The notes under the pieces were generated by a model, which worked only from the letters and a program-made list of their open reading frames with translations, was not told where the DNA came from and ran no database searches. DNA of 32,017 nt from CAYTGR01 sp964437445 (GTDB taxonomy: Bacteria; Chloroflexota; Anaerolineae; B4-G1; SLSP01): contig CAYTGR010000053.1 in assembly GCA_964437445.1 (NCBI GenBank), positions 1 to 32,017 of the forward strand, read 5' to 3'. Positions within the stretch are counted from its first letter, which is position 1, and the number at the start of each line of letters is the position of its first letter. Position numbers and translations under genes: made by a program. Below are positions 8,377 to 15,849 of this stretch, piece after piece.

Positions 8377-9363
8377 TCAGGCCCCTGCTGGCGCTTCGTA
8401 GATCCGCGCGATGATCTCCTCCATCGGCGGGTTGTCCACGTTAATGTCCACGATGGCGTAGCGGGCCAGCAATTGCGCCATCACGGCCTCAATGGGCGCG
8501 ACGGTGGTATCTACCTGCAATTTGACGCCGTACTCCTTCTGTTTGAGCACCGTCACGCCGGGGGCGTCAAAGCCCTGCCAGGGCTGTCCCAGCTTCAGCG
8601 AGACCGTCTTGGTGCGCAGGTAGTTGTGCTTCAGGTCGTTGACCCGGCCGTCGTAGATCACCTCGCCGTGGTTGATGACCATCGCCCGGCGGCAGAGGAC
8701 CTCCACATCCCCGGCGTCGTGCGAGGTCAGGAAGACGGTGACGCCCTCCCGCTGGTTCAGTTCCAGGATCAGGTCGCGGATCCGCTGCTTGACGACCACG
8801 TCCAGCCCGATGGTTGGCTCGTCCAGGAAGAGGATGCGCGGCCGGTGCAGGAGCGAGGCGGCGATCTCACACCGCATTCGCTCGCCCAACGAGAGTTTGC
8901 GCACCGGGGTCTGCAAATATTCGCCGATTTCAAAGAGCTCCACCAGCTCGTCCAGGCGTTGGCGATAGGCGCTGCGCTCCAGGCCATAGATGCGGGCCAG
9001 CAGGTCAAAGGAATCGGCCGGTGGGAGATGATACCAGAGCTGCGACTTCTGCCCGAAGACCGCGCCGATCTTGTAGGCCAGCTGTTGCCGCTCACGCCAG
9101 GGGACTTGGCCCAGGACGGTGGCGGTGCCGCTGGTGGGGTAGAGGATGCCGACGAGTAGCTTGATCGTCGTGGATTTGCCCGCGCCGTTCGGGCCGATGA
9201 AGGCCAGCCGCTCCCCCTGTTCCACCGTGAAGGTGATCCCTTTGACGGCCTGGATTTCCCGCCGCACCGGCCGGAAGAGCGTGCGCAGGCTCCCGGCCAG
9301 GCCGGGCGCTTTCGCGGTGGTCACAAACGTTTTGGTCAGGTGATCTATCTGGATGATGGTCAT
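8377..9363 (-). CDS. ABC transporter ATPase, COG4586-type
   Basis: Cytoplasmic ATPase of 328 aa driving the two adjacent permeases. Visible motifs: Walker A GPNGAGKST (57-65), Q-loop Q105, signature LSLGER (157-162), Walker B ILFLDEP (177-183), D-loop GLD and switch histidine H215. The N-terminal insert before Walker A (about 15-40, SLRTLFRPVRREIQAV) and the FGQKSQLWYHLP segment are typical of the COG4586 group that pairs with DUF990 permeases. The C-terminal 80 residues (about 250-328) form an accessory domain. ATG 9363 lies 26 bp after the acetyltransferase gene and has only a weak ribosome binding site, so expression may depend on upstream translation. Confidence 0.93.
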   Translation of the reverse strand: MTIIQIDHLTKTFVTTAKAPGLAGSLRTLFRPVRREIQAVKGITFTVEQGERLAFIGPNGAGKSTTIKLLVGILYPTSGTATVLGQVPWRERQQLAYKIGAVFGQKSQLWYHLPPADSFDLLARIYGLERSAYRQRLDELVELFEIGEYLQTPVRKLSLGERMRCEIAASLLHRPRILFLDEPTIGLDVVVKQRIRDLILELNQREGVTVFLTSHDAGDVEVLCRRAMVINHGEVIYDGRVNDLKHNYLRTKTVSLKLGQPWQGFDAPGVTVLKQKEYGVKLQVDTTVAPIEAVMAQLLARYAIVDINVDNPPMEEIIARIYEAPAGA

Positions 9364-9389
9364 GGGTCACGAGGGGGTGAATATCCCCG

Positions 9390-10277
9390 TCACTCTGCTG
9401 CCAGCGCTTGCTCATAGACGAAGATGTCGGCAGTGCCCGCCTGCCAGGTCGTGAAGCCCAGGGTTAGCAGCTGTTCCAGCGCGGGAGCTGCCCGTGGGCC
9501 GGCTTTGGGCACCGGGATCATGAACCAGGGCACGCCTCGGGCCAGGGAAAGCGCGTGGCGCGTCAGGGCGACGATGGCCTCTGGCTCGCCGTCCAGGAAA
9601 TCTACCGAAAACTCAGCCGGGCCGTGGGTGAGCCGGCCACAGCAGAGCAACCCGATCAACCGGCCGGCCCGGCGCAGGCCCAAGACATAGCGCATTTGCG
9701 CCAGCACGTAGGCCGGATCCTGGGCGAAGGGATAAAACTGCCAGCCACACGGGAAGTAACCTTGCGCCAGCTCCAGGAAGGTTGAGGCGCGAATAAACGG
9801 TATGGCCTCGGCGGGTGGCACGGCCACCACTTCGGCCACCGGTTCAGCCTGGCGCAGCAGGTCATCCGGCTCTGCCTCGGCGCCCACAAACTCCGCTACT
9901 CGCCGGAAGCCGTGGCTCTCAATGATGTGCAGCGAGGCGTAGTTTTCAATGTAAGTGGATAACCCGATCCGGTGCGCTCCGGCCTGGCGGGCCTTTTCCA
10001 GGAAGTAGCGAGTCAGGGCCTTGCCGGCCCCGAGCCCCTGGTAAGCCGGATCGGCGCGGAGGCCTTCTATCCAGCCGTAGCCCGGCAGCAGCCAGGTGAA
10101 ACGGGCAAAGGCGATCACCTGATCGTCCAGGAGCACGAGCGCCAGCTCTGAATTTTCCGCCGCCAGCCACTCGTCAATCACCGCAGGGATGTAATCCTCG
10201 CCTTCCCAGATGCGGGAAGAGATCTCCAGGATGCGGGGCTTATCGGTTAGCGTAGCCGGTCGTAATGTCAGTGCCAT
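9390..10277 (-). CDS. GNAT-family N-acetyltransferase (two-domain)
   Basis: A 295-aa protein. The N-terminal half is a full GNAT domain, with strand IEGLRADP followed by the acetyl-CoA pyrophosphate-binding motif QGLGAGKAL (80-88) and the later YIENYASLHIIESHGF segment (about 107-122). The second half (about 150-295) resembles a degenerate GNAT fold without an obvious CoA motif. Acetyl transfer from acetyl-CoA to an unknown amine is expected. GGAGG lies 7 bases upstream of ATG 10277. It sits in the seven-gene minus-strand unit, 36 bp after the M23 gene. Confidence 0.88.
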   Translation of the reverse strand: MALTLRPATLTDKPRILEISSRIWEGEDYIPAVIDEWLAAENSELALVLLDDQVIAFARFTWLLPGYGWIEGLRADPAYQGLGAGKALTRYFLEKARQAGAHRIGLSTYIENYASLHIIESHGFRRVAEFVGAEAEPDDLLRQAEPVAEVVAVPPAEAIPFIRASTFLELAQGYFPCGWQFYPFAQDPAYVLAQMRYVLGLRRAGRLIGLLCCGRLTHGPAEFSVDFLDGEPEAIVALTRHALSLARGVPWFMIPVPKAGPRAAPALEQLLTLGFTTWQAGTADIFVYEQALAAE

Positions 10278-10313
10278 GGTGTTCCTCCGTCTGGTCTTGA
10301 TGTCGCCCTGGTT

Positions 10314-11102
10314 TTATGGTGCCCTCTGGTGGGCACGAACGAATTCGCCCGGCGCGAGATACCCCCAGGCTTCCGGGCGGGCGCGCGCCGGGTCGTCGTC
10401 CCAGGTGTAGCCGACGGCGGCGAGGTGTCCATTGCAGGTGCCCCGGCCACCCGCCGAATCAGCCGGGAAGAGCGCCGCGCCATCGCCAAAGGTGCGAATT
10501 TCCCAGTGCAGGTGACTATTGTAACCCCGATCGTGGATCTGACCAAGCCGCTCGCCACGCCGGACCGCCTGCCCGGCGGCGACGGTGACGTCGGACACGT
10601 GCCAGTAAGCCGACCAGATGTGCGTGCCGTCGGGCAATAGATGCTCCACGACCACAAGCGCGCCTTCACTGCCCAACCCCTCGGTCCAGGTGACGACACC
10701 GTTAGCGACCGCGTGGACCTCCGCCCCACGCCCGGCCCGGCCGTCTACTTGTCCGGTGGCGTCCAAGGCGAACCAATCTTCCCCGGCGTGATAAAGCTGG
10801 TCAAACGGTACCTTCTGGCCCTTTGCATCCGCGAAACATTTGCCGGCGCTGCCCACACCGGGATTCTGCGCTCCAAAGCGCGTATCCACCGGCAGCGGTC
10901 CAGAGACGTAGGGCTGGTACGGGCCAAAATGCGCCGGGTCCAGCGGAAAATCAAAAGTCTCCGCCACGGGTGCTGTTTGTGGCGTTGTGAGCGGGGTTGG
11001 CAGCGCGAGGGGGGATGCCGGCCGGCAGCTGGCCCAGGTCAGCGTCAGCAGGAGGCCGGCTCCCCGGCATCCATAGCGCAGCAGTTTTCTCAGCGGGGGG
11101 AT
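10314..11102 (-). CDS. M23 (LytM-type) peptidase, probable lipoprotein; unusual start
   Basis: Zinc metallopeptidase domain of the peptidoglycan-hydrolase family: HAGED (HxxxD), a middle YWHVSD histidine and SHLHWE (HxH) supply the metal and catalytic residues. The first conventional start is GTG 10967, giving 217 aa. The frame stays open 45 codons further and encodes a lipoprotein-like signal: a basic RKLLRYGCR, the hydrophobic GAGLLLTLTWAS, then Cys and a Pro/Thr linker. An ideal AGGAGG (11109-11114) overlaps the EamA stop, but the codon six bases later is ATC (11102-11100). Either a rare ATC start is used or the adjacent six-C run is off by one or two bases. A surface-anchored cell-wall enzyme is the likeliest product. 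If the GTG is real, the protein would be cytoplasmic. Confidence 0.78.
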   Translation of the reverse strand: MPPLRKLLRYGCRGAGLLLTLTWASCRPASPLALPTPLTTPQTAPVAETFDFPLDPAHFGPYQPYVSGPLPVDTRFGAQNPGVGSAGKCFADAKGQKVPFDQLYHAGEDWFALDATGQVDGRAGRGAEVHAVANGVVTWTEGLGSEGALVVVEHLLPDGTHIWSAYWHVSDVTVAAGQAVRRGERLGQIHDRGYNSHLHWEIRTFGDGAALFPADSAGGRGTCNGHLAAVGYTWDDDPARARPEAWGYLAPGEFVRAHQRAP

Positions 11103-11114
11103 GTTGCACCTCCT

Positions 11115-12005
11115 TTATCGGGAGATCAGGAAAATGCTGGTCAGGATGAGCAGACTGCCGAGCACGCCCACCGGGGTGGGCAGCTCGTGGAACAGGAACA
11201 GCCCGATCAGCGCGCCGCTGACCGGCTCCAACAGCGCGACCACGCTCACCACCTGGGCGCTGACCCGTTGCAGGCCGGTGAAATAGAGCAGGTAGGCCAG
11301 CCCCAGCGAGACAACGCCCAGCGGGACCAGCACCGGCAGGTTGGCGAGGATGGTCGTCCACGGAGTGCGCAGCACCCACGGCGAGAGCAACAGCGCCGCG
11401 ATCCCCGAGCTCCACCAGACCTGGGTGAGGCTGCTGACTTTGCCGCGCAAGTAGCGGCTGAAGAGCATCGTCAGTGAATAGGTGAAGCCGGAGCAGACGC
11501 CGGCCATGATCCCGGCGAACGAGCCGGAATGCAGGTCCAGGCCCGCCGGGTTGGAGATGCAGATAATGCCGATCACCGCCAGCCCCAACCCCACGTGGAT
11601 ATAACGCGGGCGCGGCTCTTGGAGCAGCCAGGGCGCGAGCAACGCCACGTAGAGCGTCGCCGAGTTGATGAGCAGCGCTGCATTGGCCGCCGTGGTGTGC
11701 TGGATGGCGTAGATGTAGAGCGCGGCCGAAAGTCCCACGGCAGCGCCCAGTCCCAGCAGCGCCCAGAGCGCACGCCGGTAGCGGCTCACGCGGAGCGCTT
11801 CCGGGAAACGCGGGAGCAGCGCGGTGAAGAACAGCCAGGCGAAAAAGGCCCGGAAGAAGGCAATTGCCATCACGTCCAGGCCGCGCGTCAGGCGGGTGAA
11901 AAGGATGACGGTGCTGAAGCAGACCGCTCCCACCGCGACCAGGAGCAGGCCCCCGGCGGACCGGCTCCGGGCTTCAGCGGGGGGCTGCCCGGCCGAGCTC
12001 GCCAA
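11115..12005 (-). CDS. EamA/DMT-family transporter
   Basis: Inner-membrane permease of the drug/metabolite transporter superfamily, about 296 aa, with ten hydrophobic segments in two five-helix EamA repeats. The conserved end-of-repeat signature is ALLEPVSGALIGLFLFHELPT in the second half. I prefer TTG 12005 as start because GAGG lies 6 bases before it; TTG 12017 is also in frame but has no ribosome binding site. The gene overlaps the alpha-glucosidase end by 32 bp, and its TAA overlaps the Shine-Dalgarno of the M23 gene, so translational coupling on both sides is likely. Substrate unknown. Confidence 0.88.
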   Translation of the reverse strand: MASSAGQPPAEARSRSAGGLLLVAVGAVCFSTVILFTRLTRGLDVMAIAFFRAFFAWLFFTALLPRFPEALRVSRYRRALWALLGLGAAVGLSAALYIYAIQHTTAANAALLINSATLYVALLAPWLLQEPRPRYIHVGLGLAVIGIICISNPAGLDLHSGSFAGIMAGVCSGFTYSLTMLFSRYLRGKVSSLTQVWWSSGIAALLLSPWVLRTPWTTILANLPVLVPLGVVSLGLAYLLYFTGLQRVSAQVVSVVALLEPVSGALIGLFLFHELPTPVGVLGSLLILTSIFLISR

Positions 12006-13695
12006 TGTAAACCTCAAAGGGCGCGACCGTTAACCGGGCCGGCTCCTCCACCGCCGGCCGCTCGCGGCTGGAAAAGAGCGTGCGCATGGTGGGCGCCGGC
12101 AAGTCCAGCGCCAGCGTGTGTGCCTGCTCCGAGAAGTTGAGCACGACCAGGCAGGTTTGATTGCTTGCAGCGTCGTGGCGCAAGAAGGCGAAATAATCGT
12201 TGGATTCTTCGGCCAGCGGGGTGTAATCGCCAACCACCAGCGCCGGCGTAACGCGGCGCAGGTGCAGCAACCGCCGGTAATCGTGCAGTAGCGAGCGGGG
12301 ATTGGCTTCCTGGTCGGCGACATTGACGCCCTGGGCATAGTTGGGGTTGACCGGCAGCCAGGGCTTCGCCTCCGGGGGGCAGAAACCACCGTGGGGCGCG
12401 TTACACCACTGCATCGGCGTGCGGTTCTTGTCGCGCGTGTAGCGGGCCGCCGCTGCCAGCGCCTCCTCCGGCGGCGTGTGGAAGAGTTCGGTGTCCAGCC
12501 GGTAAGCCCAGAGGCCCAACGTGTCGCGGAAATCGGCCAGGTCGGTCAGGTAATAATCGGTCATGCCGATCTCCTCGCCGTTGTACAGGAAGGGCGTGCC
12601 GCGCAGTGTCAACATTAACGCCAGCAGCCCTCGCGCTCGCTCCGCCGCGTGCTGCCCGTCCCCGTAATTGCTGTAAAGGCGCGGCGAGTCGTGGTTGCCC
12701 AACGTGTTGCAGGGCCAGCCGCCCGGCGGTAGCCCGGCCAGCCGCGTGGCCTGGTTGGCGCGGATCCAGGCGGGCGTCAGTCGCTCCGTCCGCATCAGCG
12801 GGAAGTTGAAGACCAGATGCAGCTCGTCGGTGCCGTCGCCCATGTAGGCCAGCTCCTCCGTTTCACCGACCAACACCCGGTCGTCGTACTCATCCACCAC
12901 GGCGCGGAGCTCACGCAGCAGCGCGTGCATCGGCGCGTACTGATCCACCTGGTGGCGGAAGAGCTCCGTCCAATCCTGAGTCACCTGCGCTTTCTCCTCC
13001 TCAGTTTGCGCCAGGCGGGAGGCGCGGAAGAGCTCGGCCAGCCCGCGCGGCGCGGTATGGTCTGGCCACCCCGGCGCTTCAAAGACGGTGCCGATCGCAT
13101 CCAGCCGGAAGCCATCTACGCCCAGGTCCAGCCAGAAGCGCACGGCCTGCCACATCGCCTGGCGGACCTCCGGGTTGTGCCAGTTCAGATCGGGCTGCTC
13201 TTTGAAGAAAAAGTGGTAGTAGTACTGGCCGGTAGCCGCGTCATACTCCCAGGCTGAGCCGCCAAAGGTGGAGGCCCAGTTGTTAGGCGGCTCGCCATCC
13301 CGCCCGTCGCGCCAGATGTACCAATCGCGTTTGGGGGAATGACGGCTGGACCGGGATTCCAGGAACCAGGGATGCCGGTCGGAGGTGTGGTTGAGCACCA
13401 AATCCAGGATGACGCGGAGGTCGCGCCGGTGCGCTTCGTCCAGGAAGCGGCGGAAGTCGTCTAAGGTGCCGTACTCCGGGGCAACCGCCGTGTAGTCGGC
13501 GATGTCGTAGCCACAGTCCACCAGCGGCGAGGGGTAGTGCGGCGAGAGCCAGAGCGCATCAATTCCCAGCGCGCGCAGGTAATCCAGTTTGCTGATGATG
13601 CCGGGCAGGTCGCCGATTCCATCGCCGTTACCGTCGGCGAAGCTGCGGGGGTAAATCTGGTAAAAGACGGCGGTTTGCCACCATGCGAAAGCCAT
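11974..13695 (-). CDS. GH13 alpha-glucosidase / oligo-1,6-glucosidase type
   Basis: Glycoside hydrolase family 13 enzyme of 573 aa without signal peptide, so cytosolic. It should release glucose from short alpha-glucosides. Motif I DLVLNH (98-103), motif II GFRLDA with nucleophile D199, acid/base E278 in LVGETE, and motif IV NHD (334-336) are all intact. QPDLNWHNPEVR (167-178) and the ADGNGDGIGDL start are typical of alpha-glucosidases and oligo-1,6-glucosidases in GH13. The C-terminal 90 residues form the usual beta-sandwich. GGAGG is 6 bases before ATG 13695. It heads the minus-strand unit. Alternative: trehalose-6-phosphate hydrolase or sucrose-type specificity, which motif reading cannot exclude. 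Confidence 0.92.
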   Translation of the reverse strand: MAFAWWQTAVFYQIYPRSFADGNGDGIGDLPGIISKLDYLRALGIDALWLSPHYPSPLVDCGYDIADYTAVAPEYGTLDDFRRFLDEAHRRDLRVILDLVLNHTSDRHPWFLESRSSRHSPKRDWYIWRDGRDGEPPNNWASTFGGSAWEYDAATGQYYYHFFFKEQPDLNWHNPEVRQAMWQAVRFWLDLGVDGFRLDAIGTVFEAPGWPDHTAPRGLAELFRASRLAQTEEEKAQVTQDWTELFRHQVDQYAPMHALLRELRAVVDEYDDRVLVGETEELAYMGDGTDELHLVFNFPLMRTERLTPAWIRANQATRLAGLPPGGWPCNTLGNHDSPRLYSNYGDGQHAAERARGLLALMLTLRGTPFLYNGEEIGMTDYYLTDLADFRDTLGLWAYRLDTELFHTPPEEALAAAARYTRDKNRTPMQWCNAPHGGFCPPEAKPWLPVNPNYAQGVNVADQEANPRSLLHDYRRLLHLRRVTPALVVGDYTPLAEESNDYFAFLRHDAASNQTCLVVLNFSEQAHTLALDLPAPTMRTLFSSRERPAVEEPARLTVAPFEVYIGELGRAAPR

Positions 13696-13719
13696 CGTGT
13701 TCCTCCGGTGCTCGGTTTC

Positions 13720-13764
13720 AAAAAATTGCGGTGTAGGGGCTGCCTGAGCAGGGCGCTACACCGC
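13720..13764 (-). terminator. Hairpin plus T6 in the alpha-glucosidase leader (attenuator-like)
   Basis: On the minus strand 13764-13728 folds into a 9-bp outer stem (GCGGTGTAG/CTACACCGC) with an inner CTGC/GCAG stem. It is followed after AA by six T (13725-13720), ending 24 bp before the gene start. It lies downstream of a candidate promoter and upstream of the ribosome binding site, which is the position of an attenuator. Alternatively it is a dispersed palindrome; it shares TGTAGGGGC with the element inside the first valS. Confidence 0.5.
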
Positions 13765-13778
13765 CGTGAAACGGGGGC

Positions 13779-13806
13779 ATTATACCGCAGCTCATGGAGT
13801 CGCCAA
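13779..13806 (-). promoter_or_regulatory. Candidate promoter of the seven-gene minus-strand unit
   Basis: On the minus strand, TTGGCG (13806-13801), a 16-bp spacer and a perfect TATAAT (13784-13779). Transcription would begin near 13772, leaving a leader of about 77 nt that contains the hairpin-T6 structure. Confidence 0.5.
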
Positions 13807-13876
13807 ATCTCCGGGGTTGGTGGTGCGGCGCTGAGCGCCGTTTGCGGTGCGCTGCCGGCCTGGGATGTGGGCCGTC

Positions 13877-13917
13877 CACGAATCAGGACACGAATGCACG
13901 AATGGCGAATCACGAAT
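13877..13917 (+). repeat. Short direct repeats, unit CACGAAT
   Basis: CACGAAT occurs at 13877, 13889, 13897 and 13911, with a partial CGAAT at 13906. Spacing is irregular (8 to 14 bp), unlike the strict 7-bp tracts elsewhere, so this may be a decayed array. Confidence 0.65.
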
Positions 13918-14075
13918 GGTTACCTCATGCCCGTGTTACACCTGGTGTCAGGCGCGCTGGCCTGTGATTCATGCATTTGTGGTAACTGTTCAGGGTACTG
14001 ATTCGGCGGCAACCATGGGAGGTGATTCTGCTTGTGTAGTATTCGTGGACGGCAAGGATCATCAGCCGGCATCCC

Positions 14076-14103
14076 GTGGTCTGCGGTCTGTGGTCAGTGG
14101 TCA
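14076..14103 (+). repeat. 7-bp tandem repeat, unit GTGGTCN (second copy)
   Basis: Four consecutive heptamers: GTGGTCT, GCGGTCT, GTGGTCA, GTGGTCA. The tract ends seven bases before the -35 of the padR promoter. It has the same unit and copy number as 2996-3023. Confidence 0.85.
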
Positions 14104-14110
14104 AACGGCC

Positions 14111-14139
14111 TTGACAAAACTACTAACTTGTATTATAGT
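14111..14139 (+). promoter_or_regulatory. padR promoter
   Basis: TTGACA (14111-14116), a 17-bp spacer and TATAGT (14134-14139), in an AT-rich island that contrasts with the surrounding GC-rich DNA. The start point would be near 14146, about 30 nt before the ATG. Confidence 0.75.
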
Positions 14140-14156
14140 TAATCAAGAAATTAGTA
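14121..14156. promoter_or_regulatory. Inverted repeat overlapping the padR -10, candidate operator
   Basis: TACTAA-CTTG (14121-14130) faces CAAG-aaa-TTAGTA (14144-14156) across the -10 region. PadR repressors usually bind such AT-rich dyads and repress their own operon, so autoregulation is the natural inference. Binding has not been shown. Confidence 0.5.
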
Positions 14157-14177
14157 AACAGTAGAGTAAATTATAAA

Positions 14178-14768
14178 ATGTCCGTTCGTTATGCACTGTT
14201 GGGCCTGATCGCACAACAACCACGGCATGGTTATGAGCTCCACGCCGCGTTTGAAGCGTTGGTCGGTGGCAAGGAGAACTGGGACGTCAAACCGGCGCAA
14301 ATTTACACGACGCTGGCCCGGTTGGCCGAAAGTGGCCTGGTGGTGGAAGATTCCGTGGAGAAGGACGGGGGGCCGGAGAAGCGCATCTACGCTCTCACAC
14401 CGGCGGGGCGTGAGGAATTGCAAGCCTGGTTTGATATGGGTGTGTTGGGCGAGCACCAACACGACGAGTTCTTTGTCAAGCTGATGTTAGGCATTACGCT
14501 CGGTGGCGTGGATGCCCGGCATGTGATCCACGTTCAACGGGAGGCCCTTTACCGGGAATTGCACCAGGTCACGACACAGCGGCAACGGGCCAACCCGCAG
14601 GCGGAACTGGCGCAGATTCTGCTGCTGGACAAAACGGTGATGCACCTGGAAGCCGATCTGCGCTGGCTGGATATGGCGGAGGCCCGCCTGGACGAGGTGC
14701 AGCGACAACCGTTGCCGCAACCGGAATCGAAGCCGCGTGGCCGCCCGCCAAAGTCGGGGGGCAAATAG
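14178..14768 (+). CDS. PadR-family transcriptional regulator with AT-hook-like tail
   Basis: A 196-aa DNA-binding regulator. The N-terminal winged helix-turn-helix is typical of PadR (RYALLGLIAQQPRHGYEL, then KPAQIYTTLARLAESGLV and the wing KRIYALTPAGREEL, residues about 4-80). A helical dimerisation domain (about 95-175) resembles the PadR C-terminal domain. The tail KPRGRPPKSGGK contains an AT-hook-like RGRP core, which is unusual in this family. It has no strong ribosome binding site. The hydrolase gene follows 16 bp after the stop, and an ABC exporter pair follows further on, which fits PadR control of a detoxification or efflux group. The inducer is unknown. Confidence 0.92.
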   Translation: MSVRYALLGLIAQQPRHGYELHAAFEALVGGKENWDVKPAQIYTTLARLAESGLVVEDSVEKDGGPEKRIYALTPAGREELQAWFDMGVLGEHQHDEFFVKLMLGITLGGVDARHVIHVQREALYRELHQVTTQRQRANPQAELAQILLLDKTVMHLEADLRWLDMAEARLDEVQRQPLPQPESKPRGRPPKSGGK

Positions 14769-14784
14769 GAGGGAGTTGGGACGG

Positions 14785-15609
14785 ATGGTTATGTCGTTGG
14801 CCGTCAGAGAGAGCGGTTCTGTCACGGCGCCCACCATCGTTTTCTTGCACGGCGGTGGAGCCGCAGGGTGGATGTGGGAGCCACAGGTGACGGCGTTGGC
14901 CGATTATCATTGCCTGGTGCCCGATCTACCGGAGCAGGGCCAGAGCCGGGCCGTGCGGCCGTTCACAATGGCAGGAGCCGCTGCGTTGATCGCCGACCTG
15001 ATCCGCGCGCGGGCGCACGGTGGACGGGCGCACGTTGTCGGTCTCTCGGAGGGGGCGCAGGTGACGGTAGACCTGCTGGCTGTCGCGCCGGAACTGGTGG
15101 ACCATGCAATCGTCAGCAGCGCCTTGGTCCGCCCGATCCCCGGCGGGCAATTCATCACGCCGGGACTGGTCGTCGCGTCGTACCGGCTCTTTGTCCAGCC
15201 CTTCCGCAGCAGTGAGTGGTGGATCCGGCTCAACATGCGACGGGCGGCCGGTATCCCCGATCGCTACTATCAGCAGTTCCGCGAGGAGTTCCGCGCGTTG
15301 ACTGCCGAGGGCTTTGCGCACGTCATGGTAGAAAATCAGCGTTTCCGGCTGCCCGCCGGGCTGGAGCGCGTTACCGCGCCGACGTTGGTGGTCGCCGGTC
15401 AGCACGAATACGCGGCCATGCGCCGCTCGGTGCGTGACCTGACTGCTGCCATCCCGACGGCGCGCGGCTATCTGGTTGCTCACCGGCCGCGGCTCTCGCT
15501 CCAGGCTGAGCATAACTGGAGCCTGACCACGCCGGAGCTCTTTAACCGCACGGTGCGGGCCTGGCTGACCGGAGAGACTTTGCCGGCGGAGTTGAAGGCC
15601 ATCCAGTAG
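14785..15609 (+). CDS. Alpha/beta-hydrolase
   Basis: Predicted cytoplasmic hydrolase of 274 aa. The oxyanion loop HGGG (22-25) follows strand PTIVFL. The nucleophile elbow is GLSEG with S88. A late VVAGQHEY segment (about 202-209) may supply the acid, and H243 in AEHNW the catalytic histidine. The substrate is not evident; esterase or lactonase activity on small molecules is typical. AGGAGGGAG upstream supports ATG 14785, with ATG 14791 as an alternative; the upstream in-frame ATG 14737 lies inside padR. It is co-transcribed with padR. Confidence 0.88.
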   Translation: MVMSLAVRESGSVTAPTIVFLHGGGAAGWMWEPQVTALADYHCLVPDLPEQGQSRAVRPFTMAGAAALIADLIRARAHGGRAHVVGLSEGAQVTVDLLAVAPELVDHAIVSSALVRPIPGGQFITPGLVVASYRLFVQPFRSSEWWIRLNMRRAAGIPDRYYQQFREEFRALTAEGFAHVMVENQRFRLPAGLERVTAPTLVVAGQHEYAAMRRSVRDLTAAIPTARGYLVAHRPRLSLQAEHNWSLTTPELFNRTVRAWLTGETLPAELKAIQ

Positions 15610-15649
15610 CGCCTTGCGAATCATGGGACAAAAACCAGCTGGTCATTAC

Positions 15650-15784
15650 GCGCTTTAGCGCAATTAAATGGCGTTATAGAGATGCCTCGTTGAGGCCTCT
15701 CTACTACGAACTTGATGATATGGCGTTTATCAGCAGTGGGATCAAAGTTGAGTGCCCAACCAGGACGACAAACTAAAGTTCGCG
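15650..15784. repeat. Intergenic palindromes between the hydrolase and the ABC operon
   Basis: The 240-bp spacer holds GCGCTTTAGCGC (15650-15661). It also holds a hairpin with a 12-bp stem and one mismatch (15677-15703, core GCCTC gtt GAGGC). AACTAAAGTTCGCG (15771-15784) is an exact reverse complement of 14 bases of the palindrome at 28206-28221. No coding frame or clear promoter is seen here. Confidence 0.65.
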
Positions 15785-15849
15785 TTCGTTGGCTACCAAC
15801 TGATTGCTTCATTGACTGAGGGACTATTTTAGAGGGAGGTATACAAACC

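Larger units (their letters stand above)
13696..14177. other. Divergent intergenic region without a gene
   Basis: The 482 bases between the alpha-glucosidase and padR genes hold no supported coding frame. They contain the minus-strand promoter and hairpin, scattered CACGAAT repeats (13877-13917), a four-copy GTGGTCN heptamer tract (14076-14103), and the padR promoter with its inverted repeat. The rest (about 13925-14070) shows nothing recognisable. Confidence 0.7.

Noticed and set aside
8332..9159. 275-codon plus-strand open frame
   Set aside because: Antisense to the ABC ATPase gene, which has complete ATPase motifs; no ribosome binding site or domain.
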